Below are positions 1-7,778 of a stretch of 38,895 bases of DNA, one piece after another; position 1 is the stretch's first letter, and each line of letters begins with the position of its first letter. The stretch is from assembly GCA_963923455.1 (NCBI GenBank), contig CAWULT010000036.1, positions 1 through 38,895 on the forward strand, in the 5' to 3' direction. The stretch is from CAWULT01 sp963923455 (GTDB lineage Bacteria; Acidobacteriota; Vicinamibacteria; Vicinamibacterales; UBA2999). Position numbers and translations under genes: made by a program. The notes under the pieces were generated by a model, which was not told where the DNA came from, did not search any database, and saw only the letters and a list, made by a program, of their open reading frames with translations.

Positions 1-53
1 GGGCTGCGCGCGCCGTGCCGCGCGCACGACGGCACGACGCGGACGGCGCGGGC

Positions 54-785
54 CTACGGCCGCGGTCCCGCGTGAGCGTCCGGCAGCGGCTCGGCGGCCG
101 GCTCGACCGACGGCCATGTCAGCACGACGCGCGCCGGGTCCTCGGGCCACCGCACCTCGAAGCGCTCCACGGGCCAGCGCAGGTCGTAGCGCCCGGGCGG
201 CGCGGCCGATGCGGCGGATGCCGCGCGGCGGGCCAGCGCCGCGCGCGCGCGCGCCGGCGTGACGACGAGTGCGTGCGTGTGGCCGGGCGCCCCCGGCCCC
301 GGCGGCGGAATCGCCTGGAGCGCCGCCGCGATGGATGCGGCAGCCTTCGCGGTCTCGCTCGCGGCGGCCTTCGCGCTGGCTGGCGGGCGGGGCGACGGCC
401 GGCCCGGGGTCTTCGGAGCCTCACCACCCGCCGTCTCGTGCCGCGCGGCGTCGGCCGCCGCGTTGCCGTCGGCCTTCGCGTGCTCGGCGCCGGCGCCGGC
501 CGCGCCCTTCGCGCTCCTGGCCTTCTCGGCCGCCGTGGCCTTGCGGGCGGCCAGGCGCGCGAGCCGGCGTTCGGCCGCGGTCCCCAGGGGCTTGGCCGCG
601 CCGTCGCCGCCGTGTGCGTCGGGCGCCTTGGCGCCCGGCTGCTTCGCCTCCGGAGCCCCGGCGTCCGCGGGCTTCTTCTCCGCCGCGCCGCCGTGCCCGG
701 CGCCGTGCTCCTGCGCGGACGCGATCGGCGCGGTGCCGATGAGCAGCCCTGCGACGATCAGGCCCGTGATGCTCGGCGCGCGCAT
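54..785 (-). CDS. Ala/Pro-rich exported protein of unknown function
   Basis: Encodes 243 residues that I do not recognise as a named family. Residues 1-24 form a clear Sec signal peptide (hydrophobic core GLIVAGLLIGTAPIASA, then Gln-Glu). After it comes a long low-complexity stretch rich in Ala, Pro, Lys and Gly, including a His/Gly-rich patch just after the cleavage site. The last 60 residues look more ordered, with a repeated Trp pattern (RWPVERFEVRWPEDP). A secreted or periplasmic linker-like protein is the inference. Its start lies only 4 bp after the stop of the carbonic anhydrase gene, without a good Shine-Dalgarno sequence, so translation is probably coupled to that gene. A shadow reading in other frames is possible in GC-rich DNA, but the signal peptide and the coupling favour this frame. 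Confidence 0.62.
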   Translation of the reverse strand: MRAPSITGLIVAGLLIGTAPIASAQEHGAGHGGAAEKKPADAGAPEAKQPGAKAPDAHGGDGAAKPLGTAAERRLARLAARKATAAEKARSAKGAAGAGAEHAKADGNAAADAARHETAGGEAPKTPGRPSPRPPASAKAAASETAKAAASIAAALQAIPPPGPGAPGHTHALVVTPARARAALARRAASAASAAPPGRYDLRWPVERFEVRWPEDPARVVLTWPSVEPAAEPLPDAHAGPRP

Positions 786-789
786 GGCG

Positions 790-1515
790 TCAGTGACGAC
801 CGGGATCGCGCGCCACGGCGCTGACGGTGCCCTGGGGCACCGCCGCGTGCGCGACCGGTTCCGAGAAGATCACGCGGCCGCTGACCGCCTCGTAGTAGGC
901 GCCCACCACCTGCAGTTGGCCCGCGTCGACCATCTTGCGCAGCATCGGGCTCTTCGACAGGGCGTCGTTGATCACCTGCTCGACGTTGGCCAGCACCAGG
1001 GCCCGGATCTCACTGCGTTCGCCGGCCGAAGTCCCCTGGTGGCGCGAGGCCTGGATGGCCTTCATGACGAAGTCGAGGTTGGTGCTCTCGTGGTCCCCGG
1101 GATGGTCGGCCGCGGCCCTGACCACGTCGCAGGCTTCGTGGCCCATCACGACCAGCAGCGGCACGTGCAGGCGGTCGGCGCCGTACTCCAGCGTCGCCAG
1201 CACCGAGCGATCGATCACGCCGCCGGCCGTTCGAACGACGAGCAGCTCCCCCAGGCCCGCGTTGAAGACGTGCTCGGGCGGCACCTGCGAATCGGCGCAC
1301 GACAGCACCATCGCCGCCGGCTGCTGCGCGTCGGCCACCTCCTGGCGGCGATTCACGCTCAGCGCCACGGGCGCCGAGGCGTTCGATGCGAAACGGTCGT
1401 TGCCGGCCTTGAGCCGGCCGAGGGCCGCCTGCGGACGGGTGGGGGCATCCGATGCGGCCACGAGTCCGGCACTGAGCAGCACGGCCGTGGCGGTCGCGCG
1501 AAACCTGGGGTTCAT
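790..1515 (-). CDS. Exported beta-class carbonic anhydrase-like protein
   Basis: Beta-class carbonic anhydrases interconvert CO2 and bicarbonate at a zinc site. This 241-residue protein starts with a signal peptide (residues 1-22), so it should act in the periplasm. The zinc ligands are all present: Cys73 and Asp75 in CADSQ, and His126 and Cys129 in GHEAC. The usual Arg of the family's CxDSR motif is Gln77 here. That Arg normally pairs with the Asp in the Asp-Arg dyad that controls access to zinc, so activity may be altered. The start ATG has GGGAGAG 5 bp upstream. The gene is followed after 4 bp by the Ala/Pro-rich exported protein, implying a two-gene operon. Family assignment is firm; catalytic competence is uncertain. 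Confidence 0.9.
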   Translation of the reverse strand: MNPRFRATATAVLLSAGLVAASDAPTRPQAALGRLKAGNDRFASNASAPVALSVNRRQEVADAQQPAAMVLSCADSQVPPEHVFNAGLGELLVVRTAGGVIDRSVLATLEYGADRLHVPLLVVMGHEACDVVRAAADHPGDHESTNLDFVMKAIQASRHQGTSAGERSEIRALVLANVEQVINDALSKSPMLRKMVDAGQLQVVGAYYEAVSGRVIFSEPVAHAAVPQGTVSAVARDPGRH

Positions 1516-1580
1516 CGACTCTCTCCCGACCGGCCGCGCACACCTCGGGCGGGGACACGGTCAGGGACAGAATCGGCGTC

Positions 1581-1617
1581 CGCCCGGGTGCGCTTGAGCC
1601 GGACGGGCTCCCGGGCG
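1581..1617 (-). terminator. GC-rich hairpin after the YidB-like gene
   Basis: An 8-bp outer inverted repeat (CGCCCGGG at 1581-1588, CCCGGGCG at 1610-1617) encloses a smaller GAGCC/GGCTC repeat. It starts 10 bp past the stop of the minus-strand YidB-like gene. There is no T-run after the stem, so it may be a weak or Rho-assisted terminator or simply an mRNA 3' structure. Confidence 0.35.
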
Positions 1618-1626
1618 CGGGGTGGG

Positions 1627-2091
1627 CTAGAAACCGGCCTTCTTCAGCAGGTCGAGCCCCTGCTGCAGCAGTTCCGCATGGTTGTCGGGCACCCGGCCCT
1701 GCGGGGTGAGCTGGTTGACGACCTCGGGCAGCAGCTGCGCCAGGGCGGCCCCGGCCTGCCCGCCCGACAGCCCCAGTCGGGAGGCCACCTGCGCGATGCT
1801 GCCGTCGCCCAAGGCCTGACCCAGCTGCTCAGCCGAAATCCCGGCGTTGGGGCCGGTGCCAACCCACGACTGCGCCTCGCTGCCCAGGCCGGCCTGCTCG
1901 AACCGCTGCAGCACGGCGGGCAAGCCTCCCTGCTGCTGCAGCAGCGTCGCCACCGCGCCGAGCAGGTTCGCCCCCTGCGCGATGTTGCCGCCCGTGAGGC
2001 CGTTGACGATGGCCCCGAGCTGTCCGAACTGCCCGCCGCCGCCGAGCAGCGACCCGGCCAGTTGTCCCACCATTCCGTCGAGCAGTCCCAT
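1627..2091 (-). CDS. YidB-type (DUF937) protein
   Basis: Encodes 154 residues with the features of the DUF937/YidB family. The N-terminus is MGLLDGMVGQLAGSLLGGGG. A Gln/Leu/Gly-rich helical core follows, then a C-terminal segment typical of the family (GISAEQLGQALGDG, about 84-97, then a stretch ending in NQLTPQGRVPDN near residue 137). No signal peptide is seen, so it is probably cytoplasmic. The molecular function of this family is not established. The start ATG is preceded by GGGAG at a spacing of 8 bp, and an upstream in-frame extension lacks family character. It lies 44 bp downstream of the beta-lactamase-like gene on the same strand and may share its transcript. The inverted repeat at 1581-1617 follows the stop. 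Confidence 0.85.
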   Translation of the reverse strand: MGLLDGMVGQLAGSLLGGGGQFGQLGAIVNGLTGGNIAQGANLLGAVATLLQQQGGLPAVLQRFEQAGLGSEAQSWVGTGPNAGISAEQLGQALGDGSIAQVASRLGLSGGQAGAALAQLLPEVVNQLTPQGRVPDNHAELLQQGLDLLKKAGF

Positions 2092-2135
2092 CCTGTGACT
2101 CCCTGCGGTCCTGGTCGCCAGCCGCGCACCCGCGG

Positions 2136-3362
2136 TCAGCGCAGGTGCCGGTTGACGCGCGACTCGAATCCCTGCAGCACCGCAATCGCCGTGTCGTCGT
2201 AGAACGGCAGCGTCTGCATCAACAGGATCGCACCGATCCCGCGCGCCGGATCCACCCAGAACTCGGTGTTGTAGATGCCGGCCCACGCCATGCTGCCCTC
2301 GCTCCGCGCATCGGGCGAGGTGGGCGTGCCGGCGAGCTGGAAGCCCAGGCCCCAGGTGTCGCGACCCACGCCGAGCGGAAACGGCCGCGACAGATTCGGC
2401 GTGGCCGACGGCTGCTGGCGGACGCGGATGGCGCCCACCTGGTTCTGCCGCACCTGCTGCATCGTGCCCGGCGTCAGGATGCGCGCCGGGCCGAGCGACC
2501 CGCCGTTCAGGAGCATCCGCAGGAAGCGTCCGTAGTCGCCCGCCGTCGACAGCAGGCCTCCGTCGGCCCGCAGCGAGACGGGCAGCGTGGCCGGGTTCGG
2601 CGTCTCGGTGAAGCGGCCGTTGGCCTTCTGGTGCGTCGTGACGACGCGGCCGTAGCGGTCGCGCGGCACCTCGAAGAACGTGTCGCGCATGCCGAGCGGG
2701 CCCAGGATGCGGGCCTGGAGGTAGGCGTCGATGCGCTGTCCGCTGATCTTCTCGATGACGTCGCCCAGCACGCGCGTGCTCGAACCGTACGTCCACTTCT
2801 CGCCCGGTTCGTGCACGAGGGGCAACTCGTCTTCCTTGGGGTTGGCCTTCCGCTGCACGAGGGCCAGGCCGGGGTCGGACCAGGTGTAGCCGATGCCGGA
2901 CGTGTGCGTCAGCAACTGCCGGATGGTGATGGGCCTGGTCGACGGCCGCGTCTCGTACGTGCCGGCCCGCTCGTCCACCCTGGTCAGCACCTGCCGGCCC
3001 TTCATGGCGGGCACCCACCGAGACGCCTCGTCATCGAGGCCGAGCTTCCCCTCTTCGACCAGCATCATCACGCCGATCGAGGTCACCGGCTTCGTCATCG
3101 ACGCGATGCGGAAGATCGAATCGCGCGCCATCGCCACGTTCCGGCCGACGTCCTGCCTGCCGAAGGCCTCCTGATAGATCACGCCGTCGCGGTTGACCAC
3201 GAGCGCCACCATCCCCGGCACGTCGCCACGGTCCACGGCGGCCTTCAGGAAGGCGGTGATGTCGGCCGCACCGGCCGCGGGCAGCGCCGGCACGCGCTGC
3301 GCAAGCGCCGGGAACGATGCCACGCTCAGGGCAGCCAGCACGGCCAGCCACACACGAATCAT
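2136..3362 (-). CDS. Exported beta-lactamase-fold serine hydrolase
   Basis: A 408-residue member of the class C beta-lactamase / penicillin-binding esterase superfamily (Pfam Beta-lactamase). Members are esterases, D-amino peptidases or beta-lactamases, and the substrate cannot be told here. Residues 1-22 are a signal peptide, placing it in the periplasm. The nucleophile motif SxxK is Ser88-Met-Thr-Lys91. The second motif is Tyr192-Gly-Ser194, where true class C beta-lactamases have Tyr-x-Asn, which leans towards an esterase-like role. The sequence LLTHTSGIGY (about 150-159) is also typical of the superfamily. I chose the internal ATG at 3362 because AAGGAG lies 6 bp upstream and the signal peptide follows at once; an ATG 11 codons earlier gives no such context. 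It is probably co-transcribed with the YidB-like gene. Confidence 0.9.
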   Translation of the reverse strand: MIRVWLAVLAALSVASFPALAQRVPALPAAGAADITAFLKAAVDRGDVPGMVALVVNRDGVIYQEAFGRQDVGRNVAMARDSIFRIASMTKPVTSIGVMMLVEEGKLGLDDEASRWVPAMKGRQVLTRVDERAGTYETRPSTRPITIRQLLTHTSGIGYTWSDPGLALVQRKANPKEDELPLVHEPGEKWTYGSSTRVLGDVIEKISGQRIDAYLQARILGPLGMRDTFFEVPRDRYGRVVTTHQKANGRFTETPNPATLPVSLRADGGLLSTAGDYGRFLRMLLNGGSLGPARILTPGTMQQVRQNQVGAIRVRQQPSATPNLSRPFPLGVGRDTWGLGFQLAGTPTSPDARSEGSMAWAGIYNTEFWVDPARGIGAILLMQTLPFYDDTAIAVLQGFESRVNRHLR

Positions 3363-3539
3363 CGAGTGCTCCTTCGGGTCGCGGCGGATGCGCATCGGGA
3401 TGATGCGGATGCACGGACGGGCATGCGGGGCGTCCGGCCGTCGAGCGCCCCGATCATACGCTTCAGCGCCACGAGCCGGTAGGCGTGGGGACGAACCCCG
3501 GCCGTGGCGGCCACCAGGCCGATCCGCGGCGGGCGGCGC

Positions 3540-4721
3540 TCACGCAGACGGCAACATCTGGAGGGTTCCGGTCCTGACGGCGGATCGGCGCAGCACGCGG
3601 TCGCGCCAGGCGAGGGCCGGCCGCTCGACGAATCGCCACAGCAGCCACGCCGACGCGCATGACAGCGCGAGGTACCAGGGCACGAAGCGGAGCCATCGGG
3701 CGGTCAGCGTCACCGACGCGCCGACGGGAAACGTCGCCGACAAGCCGAGGGCGACCGGCATCACGAGCATGTGCGTCAGGTAGAGCGCGTAGGAACCTGA
3801 GGCCAGCGGCCGCGCGCTGGCGCGCCCGAGCAGCGCACTGTAGCTGCCGGGGCCCGCCACGGCCGCCAGGACCATCGCCCCGAACCCGAGGCCGATGGAC
3901 ATGGAGGCCCACACGATCGTCGGAACGTCGATGGGCCGGAGAATCACCGAGGGCACCACCCAGGCGGCCACGCCCGCGGCGCCGGCCCAGAACAGCACCT
4001 CGCGCGCGCGGCGGGGCAACCGAGCGAGCCCACCGCGCTCGTGAACCCAGGCGATCGCGACGCCGAGCATGAGCGACTCACACGTCAGATGAAAGGGGCT
4101 CCGATAGGTTTCGAAGTACGACTCGTAGGACATCGCCGAGGCCTGCTGCGACGCGAGCACCGCGCGGGCCGCGACTGGGAGCGCCCACAGCACCGCCAGG
4201 CCGGCCATCTGTCCCAGTGGCGACGCCCGCCGGCGCAGCAGCAGCACGAGCGGTGGCACCAGCAGGTAGAACTTCTCTTCGACGGCAAGGGACCACAGGG
4301 CTGGCACGAACACCGAGCCCGTGTAGTCCTGCAGCATCGCCAGGTGCGCGGCGAAGTCCAGCGCCGCGCGCGGCCAGGCGCGACCGAGGCTGAGGCCGAC
4401 ACCCACCACCAGCAGGCACGCCCAGTACGCCGGCAGGATGCGCGCCGCCCGGCGAAACCAGAACCACCCGAGCCCCTCCGTACCGCGCAGGGCCTGCCGC
4501 CCGACGAGGAAGCCGCTGAGCACGAAGAAGAGATCGACTCCAACCCAGCCGTTCAGCAGCAGCGGTGTCAGGTCGAGCCCGCCAGCCGACGCCACCGGCG
4601 CGTAGGCATCCTCGGAAATGAACGGCCTCAGGCTGTGGCGGGCGACGACGAGGGTGATCGCGAGCGCCCGCAGGCCGTCCAGGTCTGGCCAGTGACCGCC
4701 GCCCGGTGGCCTGCCGCTCAC
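3540..4721 (-). CDS. Acyltransferase 3 family membrane protein (OafA/YrhL type)
   Basis: Encodes 393 residues of an integral-membrane acyltransferase of the Acyltransferase_3 family. These enzymes move acetyl or other acyl groups onto sugars, peptidoglycan, exopolysaccharide or antibiotics. The N-terminal signature is WPDLDGLRALAITLVVARHS, with Arg and His of the family motif. It is followed by GWVGVDLFFVLSGFLVGRQ, an Arg-rich loop FRRAARILPAYW and LWSLAVEEKFYLL, then about ten hydrophobic segments. The start is a GTG with AGGAG 5 bp upstream, 8 bp after the stop of the His-rich membrane protein. The two are therefore an operon pair and may work together at the membrane. The acceptor substrate is unknown. 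Confidence 0.9.
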   Translation of the reverse strand: MSGRPPGGGHWPDLDGLRALAITLVVARHSLRPFISEDAYAPVASAGGLDLTPLLLNGWVGVDLFFVLSGFLVGRQALRGTEGLGWFWFRRAARILPAYWACLLVVGVGLSLGRAWPRAALDFAAHLAMLQDYTGSVFVPALWSLAVEEKFYLLVPPLVLLLRRRASPLGQMAGLAVLWALPVAARAVLASQQASAMSYESYFETYRSPFHLTCESLMLGVAIAWVHERGGLARLPRRAREVLFWAGAAGVAAWVVPSVILRPIDVPTIVWASMSIGLGFGAMVLAAVAGPGSYSALLGRASARPLASGSYALYLTHMLVMPVALGLSATFPVGASVTLTARWLRFVPWYLALSCASAWLLWRFVERPALAWRDRVLRRSAVRTGTLQMLPSA

Positions 4722-4729
4722 GCGCGCTC

Positions 4730-5803
4730 CTAGGCCGGCTGCGCCGCCGTGCGGCGGCGCTTCCAGATCAGCGCGTCCACGATGTAGTGGTGGAAGTTGA
4801 TGCCCATGTAGATGCCTGCCGTGGCCGCCAGGCCGCCACCGACGGCCAGCACCGTGAACCGGCCCAGCACGACGTAGAGCACCGTGGAAATCGCTAGGCA
4901 TGACGCGAAGTAGGCGACGACGCGGTTCGGCTGGCTGATCGTCGAAATGAAGCGGGCCTCCGGATCGATCCCGCCGCTCCACCGCCTGGCGTTCGTCATC
5001 CAGACCACGAGCACGTACTGGAGGTTGTGCCAGACGTTGATGGCCAGCCACCCGACGTTGGCATCGTCGATGAGCACGTAGGACGCCGAGAAGATTGCGA
5101 CGTGCGACAGCACGTACCCCTCGTACGACGTCTGCAGCGCCCCGCGCGCCGTCGCCCTGACCACGCGAATCAGCCACGCGGCGGTCGCCACGGCCGCCAG
5201 CGCCCCAAGGGCGGCGACCACGACACCCGGCAGCACCACGGTCTTCACGGGCAGACCAAGGAAGGCATCGCCCATCACGGCCGACCGGTGGGCGATGCCG
5301 TAGATCGGCACGAGGTAGATCACCAGATCGGCGACCCGGTCGCGCGCCCCGGCCTCGGCGCCGTCCGGCGTCGCACGGAAGTACATGCGCGCCACGCCGT
5401 AGCTCTGGCGCATGTAGTGGAACCACTGCAGGTACAGGAACGTCGACGCAATGACCCAGGCGCCGGTCACGGCCGACACCGCGACCGTGACCGCCAGCAT
5501 CACGAACAGCAGGTCCACCGCGAGCGCGCGGTTCTGGCGAAGGCTCTGCCAGTCGAACGCCAGTCGGGTATACGTGGCCACGACGTGGTGATAGCCGAGC
5601 AGCCACAAGTCCGCGAACAGCAGTACCGGAAAGAGGACCGGGTTGGCGCCGGCGGCCACAGCCGTGACCAGGCCGCTCAGGACCGGCGCGTACAGCAGGG
5701 TGGTGTCGAAGGCGTCGCTGCGAATACGACCGCGCGCGTGGAGGGGTCGCCCGCCGGCCGCGGCGGCGGTGGCTGGGGCCAGCGTCTGAAGAGTGACAGC
5801 CAT
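4730..5803 (-). CDS. Polytopic membrane protein with repeated His motifs, function unknown
   Basis: Encodes 357 residues with about eight hydrophobic segments. I cannot name the family. Histidines recur at or near membrane boundaries: GYHHVVATYTRLAFD (His72, His73), LQWFHYMRQSYG (His129), IAHRS (His172), LSHVAIF (His234), VWHNLQYVLVVW (His259) and INFHHYIVDALIWK (His338, His339, Asp343). Such patterns are typical of di-iron or heme-binding membrane enzymes (fatty-acid hydroxylase, desaturase or carotenoid-oxygenase like), but no canonical HxxxH/HxxHH set is complete, so function is open. The ATG at 5803 was chosen because the upstream extension (to 5944) is Cys/Arg-rich and has no membrane character; no strong ribosome binding site is visible. 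It sits 8 bp ahead of the acyltransferase gene. Confidence 0.82.
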   Translation of the reverse strand: MAVTLQTLAPATAAAAGGRPLHARGRIRSDAFDTTLLYAPVLSGLVTAVAAGANPVLFPVLLFADLWLLGYHHVVATYTRLAFDWQSLRQNRALAVDLLFVMLAVTVAVSAVTGAWVIASTFLYLQWFHYMRQSYGVARMYFRATPDGAEAGARDRVADLVIYLVPIYGIAHRSAVMGDAFLGLPVKTVVLPGVVVAALGALAAVATAAWLIRVVRATARGALQTSYEGYVLSHVAIFSASYVLIDDANVGWLAINVWHNLQYVLVVWMTNARRWSGGIDPEARFISTISQPNRVVAYFASCLAISTVLYVVLGRFTVLAVGGGLAATAGIYMGINFHHYIVDALIWKRRRTAAQPA

Positions 5804-6019
5804 GACAACGCCGTTGCCACTGCAAAGCCCGTGCTCCACGCCACGATCGCATCGCCACGCCGGCCAGCGCACGCACGTGCACACCGGGAAGCGGGCGGGC
5901 GGCGAGGGCACCTTACAGGCACCGGAACTCGCCGTCGGGATCACGATTCCGGCCGGGCCAGGGCCGACCGCCGGCCGGAGCGGGTCTCGCGCCGCGTCTC
6001 GGGACGGTGGGCGGGGTGC

Positions 6020-6646
6020 TCACGCCTCGAGGCGCACCAGACACCACGTCGTCATGCACCGCTGCCCCTGGACGTTGGTGGTCTTGATCGGGTCCGCCAG
6101 CTGCCCCCGCAGCCGGGCGCCCGTCTCCAGCAGCATCGCCTCATCGACGATGAACCGCTCCGAGCCGTCGGGCAGGCGGACGCGCCGGCCCGCCGGCCCG
6201 ACGGCAGCCTCGATCCCGATGTTCGAGGCCAGCCGCGCGAACAGCAGCCCGTCCGGCGCCAGCACGCGCCACATCTCGTCGACCATCCGCCGGAAGTGGT
6301 CGGCGTCGGCGGCGAAGTGCAGCACCGCGCTGCAGATGACGGCATCCATCGAGGCGTCGGGCCACGGCAAGGCCGTCACCTCGCCCACGACGAAGCGCTC
6401 AGGGCCTTCACCAGGCGTCGACGTGGAGGCCAGGGCGCGCAGGCGCGCGACCGCGGGCGCATCGCGGTCGATGCCGTGGCACTCGTAGCCGCGGCCGAGG
6501 AGGTAGCGAAGGTTGCGCCCGTCGCCGCAGCCGGCGTCGAGGACCCGCCGCCGGCGGTCGAAGCGTCCGCGCAGGAACTGATCGAACAGGTAGATGTCGA
6601 TGTCGCCGAACGTCTCGCGAAGGCCGGCGCCGAGTGAGGGGGGCAT
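6020..6646 (-). CDS. Class I SAM-dependent methyltransferase
   Basis: Encodes 208 residues with a Rossmann-type S-adenosylmethionine methyltransferase fold. Motif I is VLDAGCGDGRNLRYLLGRG (about 35-53), the acidic end of strand 2 is CHGIDRD, and motif IV is MDAVICSAVLHF. These fit the UbiE/tellurite-resistance-like group of small-molecule methyltransferases. The C-terminal region (TNVQGQRCMTTWCLVRLEA) is unusual, and I cannot assign a substrate. No transmembrane segment is seen, so it is cytosolic. A GATAAT hexamer at 6658-6653 would place the transcription start on the A of the ATG, so the gene may be read from a leaderless transcript. It also lies only 34 bp downstream of the preceding membrane-protein gene and could be co-transcribed. 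Confidence 0.88.
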   Translation of the reverse strand: MPPSLGAGLRETFGDIDIYLFDQFLRGRFDRRRRVLDAGCGDGRNLRYLLGRGYECHGIDRDAPAVARLRALASTSTPGEGPERFVVGEVTALPWPDASMDAVICSAVLHFAADADHFRRMVDEMWRVLAPDGLLFARLASNIGIEAAVGPAGRRVRLPDGSERFIVDEAMLLETGARLRGQLADPIKTTNVQGQRCMTTWCLVRLEA

Positions 6647-6652
6647 CGGCGT

Positions 6653-6658
6653 ATTATC
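6653..6658 (-). promoter_or_regulatory. Candidate -10 element for a leaderless methyltransferase mRNA
   Basis: GATAAT on the minus strand (5 of 6 matches to TATAAT) ends 6 bp before the methyltransferase ATG. Transcription would start at or next to the A of that ATG. There is no good Shine-Dalgarno sequence, as expected for a leaderless message, but the -35 region is poor, so this is tentative. Confidence 0.35.
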
Positions 6659-6680
6659 GGCCCGCTCGCCGGGGACGGCG

Positions 6681-7388
6681 TCAGGCCCCTCGACGGGCCA
6701 GCAGCGCGCGCGTGGCCACGACGTGCCCGAAGACGGCCGCCGTGACCAGTACCACCGGCAGCCACACGTACGGCACGAACAGCACCCATGTATTGAGGTG
6801 CGGCGGCCCGCCGAAGAGCTGCACCATCGGCGAGGAGGCGATCGCGATGAACGCGATCACCGCAAGACACCAGCACCCCCACAGGTTCCACGCCCAGATC
6901 AGGCCGCGCGGGACGCGTGCCCCCGCCAACATCGCAACCGCGAGCACGAGCGCGCCCGCCCCGGTGACGATGTCGAAGTTGTAGCCCGAGTACGAGAGTT
7001 CGGCCGGCATGATGCCCAGCGTGGCCGCGCGGTGCATCACCAGCTCGAGCGGCAGGCGGAAGCTCTGAAACGCCACGAGCGACTGCAGGGGCACCTCGGC
7101 GGCGGCCGCAGCGCCAAACGGCGAGAGCCCGAGCGCGAACGCCAGCACGAAGACCGCCGCGATCATCACGCCCATCGGCGGCGGCAGGACGTCCATCCGC
7201 TGCAGCAGGCCGGACGACGCGGCCGCCGCGCTGCCGGCGAGCACGGCGAGCGCGCCGGCGGCCAGCCGGACCGCGAGGCCTCCGCGCCCCCGGCCGAAGA
7301 CCCACACCCACACCGCGGCCACCACCCAGGCCAGGATCGTCATGCCCGAGGCCGTGACGCCGTCGAACACCGGCGGTTCGATGATCAT
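6681..7388 (-). CDS. Polytopic membrane protein, function unknown
   Basis: Encodes 235 residues with six to seven hydrophobic segments. Examples are MTILAWVVAAVWVWVFG near the N-terminus, VMIAAVFVLAFALGL, and the long C-terminal stretches ALVLAVAMLAGA, GCWCLAVIAFIAIA and VWLPVVLVTAAVFGHVVA. Short loops contain PPHLNTWVLFVPYVWLP and ELSYSGYNFDIVTG. I do not recognise the family. The start ATG has AGGAG 7 bp upstream. It follows the crcB stop by 10 bp, so it belongs to the DinB-crcB transcription unit. An inner-membrane location is the only safe inference. Confidence 0.8.
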   Translation of the reverse strand: MIIEPPVFDGVTASGMTILAWVVAAVWVWVFGRGRGGLAVRLAAGALAVLAGSAAAASSGLLQRMDVLPPPMGVMIAAVFVLAFALGLSPFGAAAAAEVPLQSLVAFQSFRLPLELVMHRAATLGIMPAELSYSGYNFDIVTGAGALVLAVAMLAGARVPRGLIWAWNLWGCWCLAVIAFIAIASSPMVQLFGGPPHLNTWVLFVPYVWLPVVLVTAAVFGHVVATRALLARRGA

Positions 7389-7398
7389 CGTCGCGCTC

Positions 7399-7776
7399 CT
7401 AGCGCCACGCCAGCGAGGCGGTCGCGCGCCCCAGCCACACCGCCGCCAGGCACGAGACCACGCTGACGGCGACGTTGACGGCGGCCAGCACCGGCAGGCC
7501 GGCCCGCACGCCGTTGACCGTGTCGTTGGCGAAGGCCGAGAACGTGGTGAACCCGCCCAGGAGCCCGACGACCAGCAGCCCGTGCGTCTCGGGCGTCAGG
7601 AGGCGGTGGCTTTCGGCCAGCTCCGACAGCACGCCAATCGCGAACGACCCGAGGACGTTGACCGCGAGCGTGCCGTACGGAAACGCCCCAGCCCCGAGCG
7701 TCTGCACGTAGCCGCTGAGCCAGAAGCGCAGCACCGACCCGACGCAACCGCCAAGTCCGACCAGGACGATGCGCAC
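7399..7776 (-). CDS. crcB: Fluoride channel CrcB/Fluc
   Basis: Fluc channels export fluoride passively as dual-topology dimers in the cytoplasmic membrane, keeping enzymes such as enolase and pyrophosphatase working. This 125-residue protein has the family size, four transmembrane helices and the hallmark motifs. These are GGCVGSVLRFWL with the conserved Arg17, GTLAVNVLGSFAIG with Asn40 (the loop that precedes the pore), and GGFTTFSAF (about 74-82) with the Phe residues that line the pore. It starts with GTG at 7776, 2 bp after the DinB-like stop, indicating coupled translation. Only one copy is visible, consistent with a homodimer. I found no fluoride riboswitch in the upstream gap at 8322-8421, so regulation is not evident. 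Confidence 0.93.
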   Translation of the reverse strand: MRIVLVGLGGCVGSVLRFWLSGYVQTLGAGAFPYGTLAVNVLGSFAIGVLSELAESHRLLTPETHGLLVVGLLGGFTTFSAFANDTVNGVRAGLPVLAAVNVAVSVVSCLAAVWLGRATASLAWR

Positions 7777-7778
7777 GG

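Noticed and set aside
1..53. A gene or terminator at the left edge
   Set aside because: Only 53 bp precede the first stop; a CGTGCC/GGCACG repeat is visible but too short to support a call.
259..2202. A 647-codon plus-strand open frame across the carbonic anhydrase region
   Set aside because: Composition is typical of a shadow frame, and the minus strand carries signal peptides and an enzyme with its zinc ligands.
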